A stretch of 64,000 bases of DNA from Firmicutes bacterium ASF500. GTDB taxonomy: Bacteria; Bacillota; Clostridia; Oscillospirales; Oscillospiraceae. The notes under the pieces were generated by a model. The model was not told the DNA's origin. It saw nothing but the letters and a program-made list of their open reading frames with translations, and searched no databases. The position numbers were made by a program, and so were the translations under genes. Below are positions 1-7,552 of this stretch, piece after piece (position 1 is the stretch's first letter; each line of letters starts with the position of its first letter). The stretch lies in NCBI GenBank assembly GCA_000492175.2, contig CP097573.1, positions 2,604,001-2,668,000 of the forward strand. Reading direction: 5' to 3'.

Positions 1-4
1 CCCC

Positions 5-33
5 TTGTCTTTCTTCCGGGAATCTCTTATAAT
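5..33 (+). promoter_or_regulatory. Sigma-A promoter of dapL
   Basis: TTGTCT at 5-10 and TATAAT at 28-33 are separated by 17 bases. The -10 is perfect and lies 43 bases before the dapL start. Confidence 0.75.
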
Positions 34-76
34 GTGAGACGATATTCTGTGTGAATCCGGAAGGAGCTGACCCTCC

Positions 77-1297
77 ATGGTAAAAATCAACGAAAACTTT
101 TTAAAGCTGCCTGGAAGCTACCTCTTCTCTGAGGTGGCCCGGCGCATCCGGGTGTATGGCGAGACCCACCCCGGGGCGGAGATCATCAAGCTGTCCATCG
201 GCGATGTGACCCGGCCTCTGGTCCCCGCCGTGACCCAGGCGATGCACGCCGCCGTGGACGAGATGGGGACGGCGGAGGGCTTCCGGGGCTATGGACCGGA
301 GCAGGGCTATGAGTTCCTGCGCCAGGCCATCGCCCAGGGGGACTACGCCGCCCGGGGCGTGGACATCCAGCCCGGGGAAATCTTCATCTCCGACGGGGCC
401 AAAAGCGACTGCGGCAACATCGGCGACATCTTCGGCGTGGACAACATCGTGGCTATCTGCGACCCGGTGTACCCCGTCTATGTGGATACCAACGCCATGG
501 CCGGCCGGGCCGGGAGCTTTCAGGAGGGACTGGGCCGGTGGGACCGGCTGGTCTATATGCCCTGCGTGGAGGAGAACGGCTTCGCCCCGGAGCCCATCCG
601 GGAGCGGGCGGACATCGTCTATATCTGCTCCCCCAACAACCCCACCGGCGCGGTGATGAGCCGGGAGAAGCTGAAGGCCTGGGTGGACTGGGCCAACGCC
701 GCCGGGGCGGTGATCCTCTTCGACTCCGCCTATGAGGCCTTTATCACCAGCCCCGACGTGCCCCATTCCATCTTCGAGATCGAGGGGGCCCGGACCTGCG
801 CCATTGAGTTCCGCTCCTTCTCCAAGATCGCCGGCTTCACCGGCAACCGCTGCGCCTACACCGTGGTGCCCATGGAGCTGGAGCGGGGCGGGGCCAAGCT
901 GAACAGCCTCTGGAACCGCCGCCAGTGTACCAAGTTCAACGGGGTGCCTTACGTGGTCCAGCGGGGGGCCGCCGCCGTCTACACCCAGGAGGGCCGGGCC
1001 CAGATTATGGACAACATCGGCTACTATCGGGAGAACGCCCGGGTCATCCGGGAGGGTCTCACCGCCGCCGGACTGACCTGCTTCGGCGGAGTGGACGCCC
1101 CATACATCTGGCTCAAGACCCCCGAGGGGGTGGGCTCCTGGGACTTCTTCGACCAGATTCTCGACCGGGCCAACGTGGCCTGTACCCCCGGCGCGGGCTT
1201 CGGCCCCAGCGGGGAGGGCTATGTCCGCCTCACCGCCTTCGGCGAGGCCGGGGCCACCAAAACCGCTGTGGAGCGGGTCTGCAAAATGTTCCAATAA
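77..1297 (+). CDS. dapL: LL-diaminopimelate aminotransferase
   Basis: PLP-dependent class I/II aminotransferase that converts tetrahydrodipicolinate directly to LL-diaminopimelate using glutamate, a shortcut in lysine and peptidoglycan precursor synthesis. The 406 residues match the usual family length. The start region (LPGSYLFSEVARRI) and the PLP-lysine motif SFSKIAGFTG with the following NRCAYTVVP are typical of DapL. The ATG follows a GGAAGGAG ribosome site. It has its own promoter and a hairpin after the stop, so it is probably monocistronic. The long reverse-strand reading frame over it is a GC-rich shadow. Confidence 0.95.
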   Translation: MVKINENFLKLPGSYLFSEVARRIRVYGETHPGAEIIKLSIGDVTRPLVPAVTQAMHAAVDEMGTAEGFRGYGPEQGYEFLRQAIAQGDYAARGVDIQPGEIFISDGAKSDCGNIGDIFGVDNIVAICDPVYPVYVDTNAMAGRAGSFQEGLGRWDRLVYMPCVEENGFAPEPIRERADIVYICSPNNPTGAVMSREKLKAWVDWANAAGAVILFDSAYEAFITSPDVPHSIFEIEGARTCAIEFRSFSKIAGFTGNRCAYTVVPMELERGGAKLNSLWNRRQCTKFNGVPYVVQRGAAAVYTQEGRAQIMDNIGYYRENARVIREGLTAAGLTCFGGVDAPYIWLKTPEGVGSWDFFDQILDRANVACTPGAGFGPSGEGYVRLTAFGEAGATKTAVERVCKMFQ

Positions 1298-1342
1298 GGG
1301 CGGGCGGCCTGTCTGGATGAACTCCAGGCGGGCCGCTTTTTT
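1298..1342 (+). terminator. Probable terminator after dapL
   Basis: GCGGCCTG and CAGGCGGGCCGC can form a bulged GC-rich hairpin, followed by six T residues at about 1337-1342. The stem is imperfect. Confidence 0.5.
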
Positions 1343-1367
1343 GGCGCGGAGGATCGATTTTGCGTCT

Positions 1368-1449
1368 GTAGGGCGCGACGACCCCGGCGCGCCGTCCTCC
1401 CGAGGGCACCCGCTCTCCGTGGACGGCGGGCCGAGTCGTCCCGCCCTAC
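1368..1449. repeat. 82-bp GTAGGG/CCCTAC palindromic repeat (type A)
   Basis: Starts GTAGGGCGCGACGACC and ends GTCGTCCCGCCCTAC, so the ends are inverted repeats, with an internal GGCGCGCC. Copies of the same 82-bp length lie at 40012-40093 and 52555-52636. Confidence 0.8.
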
Positions 1450-1478
1450 AAAGGCCCCCTCGTCCCCGCCGCGCAGCC

Positions 1479-1636
1479 AAAGGCTCCCTCCCCGAGGGAG
1501 CTGTCAGCCGCAGGCTGACTGAGGGAGTCCCCCCGGACTCGGCTGACTGAGAGAGTCCCCAAGGACCCCGCAGACCTCCGGAGGACTCCCTCCGTCACGG
1601 CTTCGCCGTGCCACCTCCCTCTAAGAGGGAGGCTTT
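1479..1636. repeat. Composite CTCCCTC/GAGGGAG repeats (type D)
   Basis: The gap between dapL and pyrE holds several short hairpins built on GGCTCCCTC, CAGCCGCAGGCTGACTGAGGGAG and GTCACGGCTTCGCCGTG. Related units lie at 10593-10640, 20704-20752, 25508-25562 and 42207-42251. No gene is seen in 1343-1650. Confidence 0.7.
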
Positions 1637-1652
1637 TGGGTTGCGGAAGCTC

Positions 1653-1681
1653 TTGTACAACAGCGGAAAAGATGGTATAAT
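1653..1681 (+). promoter_or_regulatory. Sigma-A promoter of pyrE-radC
   Basis: TTGTAC at 1653-1658, 17-base spacer, TATAAT at 1676-1681. pyrE starts 35 bases further on. Confidence 0.75.
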
Positions 1682-1716
1682 AAAATGCTAAAATCGGGAA
1701 AAAAGGAGTTTTTGCT

Positions 1717-2388
1717 ATGACCTACAAAGAGGAATTTATCACCTTCATGGTGCGCTCCGGCGTCCTTACCTTCGGGGACTTCACCACCAAGTCCGGGCGG
1801 AAGACCCCTTATTTTGTCAACACCGGAAACTATAAGACCGGAGCCCAGGCCGCGCGGCTGGGGGATTACTACGCCGCCTGCATCCAGGAGAACCTGCCCC
1901 AGGGGATCGACTGCCTCTTCGGCCCGGCCTACAAGGGCATCCCCCTGGCTGTCTCCGCCGCCGCCTCCCTCTTTCGCAGCTATGGCCGGGACCTGCCCTA
2001 CTGCTTCAACCGCAAGGAGGCCAAGGACCACGGCGAGGGCGGGTCCATGGTGGGCTACAAGCCCCAGGACGGCGACCGGGTGGCCATCATCGAGGACGTG
2101 GTCACCGCCGGCACCGCCGTCCGGGAGTCCATCGAGCTGTTCAAGAGCGTGGCCAAGGTGGATATGAAGGCCCTCTTTGTCTCGGTGGACCGGATGGAGC
2201 GGGGCACCCGGGACTGCTCCACCCTGGACGAGCTGCGCCAGGACTACGGCATCCAGGTCTTCCCCATTGTCACCGTGAAGGAGGTCATTTCCTTCCTCCA
2301 CAACAACCCGGTGGACGGAAAGGTCTACATTGACGACGGGATGAAGGCCAGGATGGAAGACTACCTGACCCAGTACGGGGCGCGGTAA
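1717..2388 (+). CDS. pyrE: Orotate phosphoribosyltransferase
   Basis: Cytosolic enzyme that joins orotate and PRPP to give OMP in pyrimidine synthesis. 223 residues, near the family norm. The PRPP-binding loop is visible as VAIIEDVVTAGTAVRE at about residues 125-140, and FGPAYKGIPLA and FNRKEAKDHGEGG are family motifs. The ATG follows an AAAAGGAG ribosome site. The stop overlaps the radC start (TAATG), so the two genes are translationally coupled. No other pyr gene is nearby. Confidence 0.95.
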   Translation: MTYKEEFITFMVRSGVLTFGDFTTKSGRKTPYFVNTGNYKTGAQAARLGDYYAACIQENLPQGIDCLFGPAYKGIPLAVSAAASLFRSYGRDLPYCFNRKEAKDHGEGGSMVGYKPQDGDRVAIIEDVVTAGTAVRESIELFKSVAKVDMKALFVSVDRMERGTRDCSTLDELRQDYGIQVFPIVTVKEVISFLHNNPVDGKVYIDDGMKARMEDYLTQYGAR

Positions 2389-3107
2389 TGAGCAAAAAAA
2401 CCATCCACACCGGCCACCGGGGGCGGTTGAAGGAGGAGTTTCTCACCCGGGGGATCGAGGGCTGGCCCGACCACAAGGTGCTGGAGCTGATTTTGTTCTA
2501 CGCCATCCCCCAGGGGGATGTGAACCCCCTGGCCCACGAGCTCATCGACCGGTTCGGCTCCCTGTCCGGCGTGCTGGACGCCCTGCCCGAGGAGCTGATG
2601 AAGGTGAAGGGGATGGGGGAGCACTCTTCTACCATGCTCAAGCTGTTCCCTGCGGTGCTGGGCCGCTATCTGGAGGGCCGCACCGGCCCGGGGCGGCTGA
2701 TCCACACCGCCGCCGAGGCCGGCCATGTGCTGGCTCCCTGCCTGTACGGCGCCCGGAATGAGATGGTCTATATCCTCTGCCTGGACGCCAAGGAGAAGCT
2801 GCTGGGGGTGCGGAAGCTGTCCGAGGGGAACATCGGCAGCTCCGACGTGACCATCCGCCGGGCGGCGGAGGAGTGTCTGGCCCTGCGGGCTACCTTCTGC
2901 TACCTGGCCCACAACCACGTCAGCGGGGTGGCCCTCCCCTCCCCGGAGGACGTGAATACCACCCAGGTGATTCGGGCCGCCCTGGAGCCCCTGGGCGTGC
3001 GTCTGGTGGACCATCTGGTCTTTGTGGACGGCGATCTGGTGTCCATCCGGGAGAGCGAGGCCGCGGGCCGCGGCGGCTTCCGCATGATCTATCCGGGACA
3101 GTGGTGA
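2388..3107 (+). CDS. radC: RadC-family JAB/MPN protein
   Basis: RadC homologue of 239 residues. The N-terminal half has a helix-hairpin-helix-like segment (LMKVKGMGEHSS). The C-terminal JAB1/MPN metalloprotease-like domain carries the metal motif AHNHVSGVALPSPED. The family's biochemical role is unsettled despite the old DNA-repair name; members are often linked to recombination and mobile DNA. It overlaps pyrE by one base and is followed by the SOS-type promoter of uvrB. Confidence 0.9.
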   Translation: MSKKTIHTGHRGRLKEEFLTRGIEGWPDHKVLELILFYAIPQGDVNPLAHELIDRFGSLSGVLDALPEELMKVKGMGEHSSTMLKLFPAVLGRYLEGRTGPGRLIHTAAEAGHVLAPCLYGARNEMVYILCLDAKEKLLGVRKLSEGNIGSSDVTIRRAAEECLALRATFCYLAHNHVSGVALPSPEDVNTTQVIRAALEPLGVRLVDHLVFVDGDLVSIRESEAAGRGGFRMIYPGQW

Positions 3108-3126
3108 AAAATTTGTTCGATTTCCC

Positions 3127-3155
3127 TTGATATAGAACGTTGGTTCTGATATAAT
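3127..3155 (+). promoter_or_regulatory. Sigma-A promoter of uvrB
   Basis: TTGATA at 3127-3132, 17-base spacer, perfect TATAAT at 3150-3155, about 70 bases before uvrB. Confidence 0.8.
3134..3147. promoter_or_regulatory. LexA/DinR-type SOS box
   Basis: AGAACGTTGGTTCT has five-base arms and fits the Gram-positive LexA core GAAC-N4-GTTC. It lies between the -35 and -10 of the uvrB promoter, where a bound repressor would block RNA polymerase. Damage-inducible uvrB is known in Bacillus; applying that here is inference. Confidence 0.8.
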
Positions 3156-3226
3156 GGGGGAAATTCCGCTGAGGGCTGTAGAGCGCCCCGCTCTGCAGCC
3201 GCGGATCAAGCAGTGAGGTGAAGGGA

Positions 3227-5191
3227 ATGCCTAAATTTGAAGTCGTATCCGAATACACCCCCAGCGGCGACCAGCCGGAGGCCATTGCCGCCCTGGCGGC
3301 GGGCATTGAGAACGGTCTGGACGAGCAGACTCTGTTAGGCGTCACCGGGTCGGGCAAGACCTTCACCATGGCAAAGATCATCGAGAAGGTCCAGCGGCCC
3401 ACCCTGGTGCTGGCCCACAACAAGACGCTGGCCGCTCAGCTGTGCGCCGAGTTCCGGGAGTTCTTTCCCAACAACGCGGTGGAGTATTTTGTAAGCTACT
3501 ACGACTACTACCAGCCCGAGGCCTACATTCCCCACACCGACACCTTTATTGAGAAGGACTCCTCCATCAATGAGGAGATCGACCGGCTCCGGCTGTCCGC
3601 CACCGTCTCCCTGCTGGAGCGGCGGGACGTGATCGTGGTAAGCTCGGTGTCCTGCATCTACGGTCTGGGCGAGCCGGAGGATTTTGGACAGCTGATGGTC
3701 TCCCTCCGGGTGGGGGCCAGCCTGGAGCGGGACGAGCTGTTGAAAAAGCTGGTGGCCATCCGCTACGAGCGCAACGACATCGCCTTTGAGCGCAATATGT
3801 TCCGGGTCCGGGGGGACACGGTGGAGGTCTGGCCCGCCTACTGGAAGGATACCGCCATCCGGGTGGAGTTCTTCGGGGACGAGATCGACCGCATCTCTGA
3901 AATCAACGTGGTGACGGGCTCCCCCATCCGGCGCTTGCAGAATATCCCCATCTGGCCCGCCACCCACTACGTCACTCCCAAGGACAAGATGGACGCCGCT
4001 ATTCAGGAAATTTACCAGGAGATGGAGGAGCGGGTGGCCTTCTTCGAGGGCGAAAACAAGCTCATTGAGGCCCAGCGCATCAAGCAGCGCACCATGTATG
4101 ACATCGAGATGATGCAGGAGCTGGGCTACTGCTCCGGCATTGAGAACTACTCCCGGGTGATTGAGGGCAGGCCGGTGGGCTCGCCCCCCAATACCCTCCT
4201 GGACTACTTCCCCAAGGACTTTGTTCTGTTCATCGACGAGAGCCACGTCACCCTGCCCCAGGTGCGGGCCATGTACAACGGCGACCGGGCTCGGAAAACC
4301 ACCCTGGTGGACTACGGCTTCCGCCTGCCCTGCGCCTTCGACAACCGGCCCCTGCAATTTCCGGAGTTTGAGAAGCGGGTGAACCAGATCGTCTATGTCT
4401 CCGCCACCCCCGGGGAGTATGAGCGCACCCGGTCGGGACAGATTGTGGAACAGGTCATCCGGCCCACCGGCCTGCTGGACCCGGTGATTGAGGTGAGGCC
4501 GGTGGAGGGGCAGATCGACGACCTTATCGGTGAGATCAACACCCGCACCGCCCGAAACGAGCGGGTGCTGGTGACCACCCTCACCAAGCGGATGGCCGAG
4601 GATCTCACTACCTACCTCCAGGGGGCGGGCATCAAGGTGCGGTATATGCACCACGACATCGACGCCATGGAGCGGATGGAGATCATCCGGGACCTGCGGC
4701 TGGGCACCTTCCATGTGCTGGTGGGCATCAACCTCCTCCGGGAGGGCCTGGATCTGCCCGAGGTCTCCCTGGTTGCCATCCTGGACGCCGACAAGGAGGG
4801 CTTCCTGCGCTCCGAGACCTCCCTCATCCAGACCATAGGCCGGGCCGCCCGAAACGCCCAGGGCATGGTGGTTATGTACGCCGACACGGTGACTCCCTCC
4901 ATGCGCCGGGCCATCGACGAGACCGAGCGCCGCCGGGGCATTCAGGACGCCTTCAACAAGGAACACGGTATCGTCCCCAAGACGGTCATCAAATCGGTGC
5001 GGGACCTGATGAGCATCTCCGCCGGCGAGGATACCGCCGAAAAACGGGGCGAGGTCCAGGGTCTCACCAAACAGCAGAAGGCCGAGCGTATCGCACGGCT
5101 GGAAAAGGAAATGCGGGAGGCCGCCAAAATGCTGGAATTCGAACTGGCCGCCGCCCTCCGGGATCAGATTATTGAGCTGCGGGGGAAATAG
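3227..5191 (+). CDS. uvrB: Excinuclease ABC subunit B
   Basis: Damage-verification subunit of nucleotide excision repair; works with UvrA (7553-10375 here) and UvrC (not in the window). 654 residues. Walker A GVTGSGKT near residue 38, the beta-hairpin region [17 protein letters not shown], helicase motif DESHVTLPQ, and a C-terminal UVR motif ([20 protein letters not shown]) that contacts UvrC. I start at the ATG at 3227: the upstream in-frame GTG at 3218 is part of the GAGGTGA ribosome site. The promoter carries an SOS box. The large minus-strand reading frame over this gene is a shadow. Confidence 0.97.
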   Translation: MPKFEVVSEYTPSGDQPEAIAALAAGIENGLDEQTLLGVTGSGKTFTMAKIIEKVQRPTLVLAHNKTLAAQLCAEFREFFPNNAVEYFVSYYDYYQPEAYIPHTDTFIEKDSSINEEIDRLRLSATVSLLERRDVIVVSSVSCIYGLGEPEDFGQLMVSLRVGASLERDELLKKLVAIRYERNDIAFERNMFRVRGDTVEVWPAYWKDTAIRVEFFGDEIDRISEINVVTGSPIRRLQNIPIWPATHYVTPKDKMDAAIQEIYQEMEERVAFFEGENKLIEAQRIKQRTMYDIEMMQELGYCSGIENYSRVIEGRPVGSPPNTLLDYFPKDFVLFIDESHVTLPQVRAMYNGDRARKTTLVDYGFRLPCAFDNRPLQFPEFEKRVNQIVYVSATPGEYERTRSGQIVEQVIRPTGLLDPVIEVRPVEGQIDDLIGEINTRTARNERVLVTTLTKRMAEDLTTYLQGAGIKVRYMHHDIDAMERMEIIRDLRLGTFHVLVGINLLREGLDLPEVSLVAILDADKEGFLRSETSLIQTIGRAARNAQGMVVMYADTVTPSMRRAIDETERRRGIQDAFNKEHGIVPKTVIKSVRDLMSISAGEDTAEKRGEVQGLTKQQKAERIARLEKEMREAAKMLEFELAAALRDQIIELRGK

Positions 5192-5207
5192 GGATTTGCC
5201 TGTTTGT

Positions 5208-5286
5208 GTAGGGCGTGACCACTGGGCACGCCGGACAGTGTATGTGCGGTGCGGGGAAGCGGCGCGCCGAGGTCGTCGCGCCCTAC
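5208..5286. repeat. Type A palindromic repeat, 79 bp
   Basis: Begins GTAGGGCGTGACC and ends GAGGTCGTCGCGCCCTAC. A diverged copy of the repeat at 1368-1449, 16 bases after the uvrB stop. Confidence 0.75.
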
Positions 5287-5328
5287 AGGCTAAAACAGGG
5301 AAGCATGATGGAAAGGGAGGGAGTGCGC

Positions 5329-5619
5329 GTGAGTATACCACTGTGCTTGGCAATTCTGGGAGCCGTTCAGCCGCCGCTGCATATGTATCTTTCTGTCGTG
5401 TTCCGTTTGGCCCAGGGTGAACGGGTGGAAGAACTGGTGGGCGGTTTCCTCACTGGAATGCTTGCCTGGGCGCTGTGCGCCGCCGTGGCTCTGTTCCTGG
5501 AACACCGACGCCCAAGAGGAAAGGGAAGAACAGCGGTCCACTGTCTGTCGCTGACGGGATTGACCTTGTTTGCCATGGTGGCGGTGTGGTTCGCCGCAGC
5601 ACCCTCCTACGGGGGTTAA
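5329..5619 (+). CDS. Small hypothetical membrane protein
   Basis: 96 residues with three hydrophobic stretches (SIPLCLAILGAVQP, GMLAWALCAAVALFL, SLTGLTLFAMVAVWF) and a basic loop HRRPRGKGR, so probably a small integral membrane protein. I prefer the GTG at 5329 because AGGGAGG precedes it with good spacing; an ATG at 5305 or 5308 is possible. Family not recognised. Its stop lies three bases before the RAYT start, so it may be co-transcribed with it. Confidence 0.55.
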   Translation: MSIPLCLAILGAVQPPLHMYLSVVFRLAQGERVEELVGGFLTGMLAWALCAAVALFLEHRRPRGKGRTAVHCLSLTGLTLFAMVAVWFAAAPSYGG

Positions 5620-5622
5620 TAG

Positions 5623-6138
5623 ATGGAGCTGCGCCAACGAAAACAGAATCGGCTGCAAGGCTACAATTACGGCCGGCCGGGGTATTATTTTATTACGGTC
5701 TGCGCCGGACAACGGGCGGAATTGTTCGGGGAAATTGGGTCCCCCGGTGTAGGGCGCGACGACCCCGGCGCGCCGTTCGTAAGACTGTCATCATATGGTG
5801 AAATCGTGGAGAAATATATTTGCTCCATTCAGGCGTCGTATGAAAATGTTTGTGTGGACAAATATGTTATTATGCCAAATCATATTCATCTCATTATTAA
5901 AATTGGAGCATTGAGGAACGGCGCGCCGAGGTCGTCGCGCCCTACAGAATTGATTCCCCGCATGATTGGAGCAATGAAGCGGTTTTCCAACCAGGAGGCC
6001 GGATTTGACATGTGGCAGACCTCTTACCACGACCACATCATCCGCAACGAGGCGGATTACCGGCGGATATGGGAATACATCGACACGAACCCGGCCAAAT
6101 GGCGGGAGGATTGTTATTACGAGGACGGTGCGGAATAA
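5623..6138 (+). CDS. REP-associated tyrosine transposase (RAYT, Y1/HUH family)
   Basis: Single-strand DNA transposase of the IS200-like TnpA_REP group, which is thought to mobilise short palindromic REP sequences. 171 residues. The N-terminus RLQGYNYGRPGYYFITVC, the HUH metal motif PNHIHLIIK and the C-terminal block DHIIRNEADYRRIWEYIDTNP are typical. Two 30-base copies of the type A repeat lie in frame inside the gene and encode VGRDDPGAPF and, inverted, NGAPRSSRPT, so about 20 residues come from repeat DNA. Both fall outside the HUH motif. The stop abuts the ybaK start. Whether the enzyme is active is unknown; the frame is open. Confidence 0.88.
   Translation: MELRQRKQNRLQGYNYGRPGYYFITVCAGQRAELFGEIGSPGVGRDDPGAPFVRLSSYGEIVEKYICSIQASYENVCVDKYVIMPNHIHLIIKIGALRNGAPRSSRPTELIPRMIGAMKRFSNQEAGFDMWQTSYHDHIIRNEADYRRIWEYIDTNPAKWREDCYYEDGAE
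5749..5778 (+). repeat. Type A repeat end inside the RAYT gene (forward copy)
   Basis: Thirty bases starting GTAGGGCGCGACGACC and ending GGCGCGCCGTTC, identical to the start of intergenic copies such as 39778-39807. Read in frame by the RAYT gene. Confidence 0.85.
5916..5945 (-). repeat. Type A repeat end inside the RAYT gene (inverted copy)
   Basis: Thirty bases from GAACGGCGCGCC to GTCGCGCCCTAC, the reverse complement of 5749-5778 with one mismatch. The two copies could pair as a long hairpin in single-stranded DNA or mRNA, with a 137-base loop that encodes the catalytic HUH motif. Confidence 0.85.
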
Positions 6139-6621
6139 ATGGCGAAGCAGAAGGAAGAAAAGACCAACGTGATGCGGGTGCTGGAGCAGAAAAATATCCC
6201 CTACACCGCCCACGCCTACGACCCCGACGCGGGGCTGGACGGGGTGAGCGTGGCGAAGCAGCTGGGGCAGGACCCGGAGACGGTGTTCAAGACCCTGGTG
6301 GCCCAGGGGGCCTCCGGGGGAGTGTATGTGTTTGACATCCCGGTGGGGGACAGCCTCGACCTGAAAAAGGCGGCCAAGGCGGTGGGGGAGAAGTCCATCG
6401 CCATGATCGCCCAGAAGGAGCTGCTGCCCCTGACGGGCTATATCCACGGCGGCTGTTCCCCGGTGGGGATGAAGAAGCAGTACCCCACGATTTTCCACGA
6501 GACGGCGGAGATTATCGACTCTATCATGGTGTCCGCCGGAAAGATCGGCTTCCAGGTGGAGCTGGAGCCCGCCGCCCTCATGGAGCTGGTGGGGGCGTCC
6601 ACAGCGGACCTGACGGTGTGA
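6139..6621 (+). CDS. ybaK: Cys-tRNA(Pro)/Cys-tRNA(Cys) deacylase, YbaK/EbsC family
   Basis: Editing enzyme that hydrolyses mischarged Cys-tRNA(Pro) in trans to prolyl-tRNA synthetase. 160 residues, the usual length. Family motifs: TNVMRVLEQKNIPYTAHAY at the start, VFKTLVAQG, LDLKKAAKAVGEKSIAM, and GYIHGGCSPVGMKKQ, the conserved substrate-pocket loop. It starts directly after the RAYT stop and is followed 12 bases later by the next gene, so 5329-7410 may be one transcript. Confidence 0.92.
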   Translation: MAKQKEEKTNVMRVLEQKNIPYTAHAYDPDAGLDGVSVAKQLGQDPETVFKTLVAQGASGGVYVFDIPVGDSLDLKKAAKAVGEKSIAMIAQKELLPLTGYIHGGCSPVGMKKQYPTIFHETAEIIDSIMVSAGKIGFQVELEPAALMELVGASTADLTV

Positions 6622-6633
6622 GGAGGAGGGCAT

Positions 6634-7410
6634 ATGGCGAGCAGTCCTGATTTTGTCAGCTATATCTGTGAACAGCTGGAGGGCCTGGGGGCGGTGCGCT
6701 CCCGGAAGATGTTCGGGGAGTATATGGTCTACCTCAACGACAGGCCGGTGATTATCATCTGCGGCGACCAGCCTATGGTGAAGCTGCTGCCCTGCCTGGA
6801 GGAGCTGCTCCGGGACCGGCCCACCCAGCCCCCCTACGAGGGGGCCAAGGACCACTACGTTTTGGACCCCGACGACCGAGAGACCCTCCGGGAAGCGGCC
6901 CGGCTGGCGGAGGAGGTCACTCCCCTGCCCAAGAAGCGGGTTTCGAAAAAGAAGGAGAGCGCCCCGGCGGAGGGGTCTGCCCCCTGGGATGTGGTCTGGC
7001 CTCAGCATATGAAGCCGAGCCTGGACGACATCGGGGCCTGGGTGAAAAATCCCCTCCTGGAGAAGCTTGCGGCCTGGATGGGAGAGACCTATGGGATAGA
7101 GCCTGCGATCGAGTTCAGCCGGTGCTCCATGGACCGGGGCTGGAACATCAAGTACAAGAAGGGGAGCAAGTCCCTGTGTGTCCTCTATGTCCGGGAGGGA
7201 TGGTTTACCGCTATGGTGACCCTGGGGGCCAAGCAGGTGGCCGAGCTGGAGACCCTTCTGCCCACCTTTTCCGACGCCTTCCAGAGGCTGTATGAAAAGA
7301 CCCCCATGTTCAACGGCGGCAAGTGGCTGGTGGTGGACGTGAAGGAGGCAGAGCAGCTGGAGGAGGTCCAGCGGCTGATTTTGATGAAGGCGAAGCCGGT
7401 GAAAATATAG
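6634..7410 (+). CDS. TfoX N-terminal domain / DUF3788 fusion protein
   Basis: 258 residues. Residues 1 to about 95 match the TfoX N-terminal domain (VRSRKMFGEYMVYLNDRPVI). A lysine-rich linker at about 105-120 (PKKRVSKKKES) leads to a DUF3788-like domain (RGWNIKYKKGSKSLCVLYV, GWFTAMVTLG). TfoX_N is a competence-linked domain in Proteobacteria; its role in Firmicutes is unclear, and DUF3788 is uncharacterised. Both are often small stand-alone proteins, so the fusion suggests one pathway. The ATG follows GGAGGAGGG. No catalytic motif recognised. Confidence 0.75.
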   Translation: MASSPDFVSYICEQLEGLGAVRSRKMFGEYMVYLNDRPVIIICGDQPMVKLLPCLEELLRDRPTQPPYEGAKDHYVLDPDDRETLREAARLAEEVTPLPKKRVSKKKESAPAEGSAPWDVVWPQHMKPSLDDIGAWVKNPLLEKLAAWMGETYGIEPAIEFSRCSMDRGWNIKYKKGSKSLCVLYVREGWFTAMVTLGAKQVAELETLLPTFSDAFQRLYEKTPMFNGGKWLVVDVKEAEQLEEVQRLILMKAKPVKI

Positions 7411-7412
7411 GC

Positions 7413-7441
7413 TTGACATTAAAAATTTGTTCCGTTAGGCT
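7413..7441 (+). promoter_or_regulatory. Possible promoter of uvrA
   Basis: Perfect TTGACA at 7413-7418, 17-base spacer, then only a weak -10, TAGGCT, at 7436-7441 on the edge of a repeat. No GAAC-N4-GTTC SOS box was seen here, unlike uvrB. Confidence 0.4.
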
Positions 7442-7515
7442 GTAGGGGCGGATATTATCTGCCCGCTCGGTCATGGCTCTGCAATTCTTTGCGGGCGGCT
7501 GATAGCCGCCCCTAC
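7442..7515. repeat. GTAGGGGCGG palindromic repeat (type B)
   Basis: Starts GTAGGGGCGGATATTATC and ends GATAGCCGCCCCTAC, with terminal inverted repeats around a variable middle. Related copies: 18061-18127, 31930-31994, 39822-39890, 52660-52728 and a half copy near 55354. It lies in the uvrA leader. Confidence 0.8.
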
Positions 7516-7552
7516 AGACGTGACCAACCACACGCAAAAGGAGAAACCAATT

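Noticed and set aside
101..1480. 459-residue minus-strand reading frame over dapL
   Set aside because: Composition is a typical GC-rich antisense shadow (Gly/His/Pro/Val-rich), with no ribosome site and no family motif, opposite a clear dapL.
3335..5353. 672-residue minus-strand frame over uvrB
   Set aside because: Antisense shadow of uvrB; no motif and biased composition.
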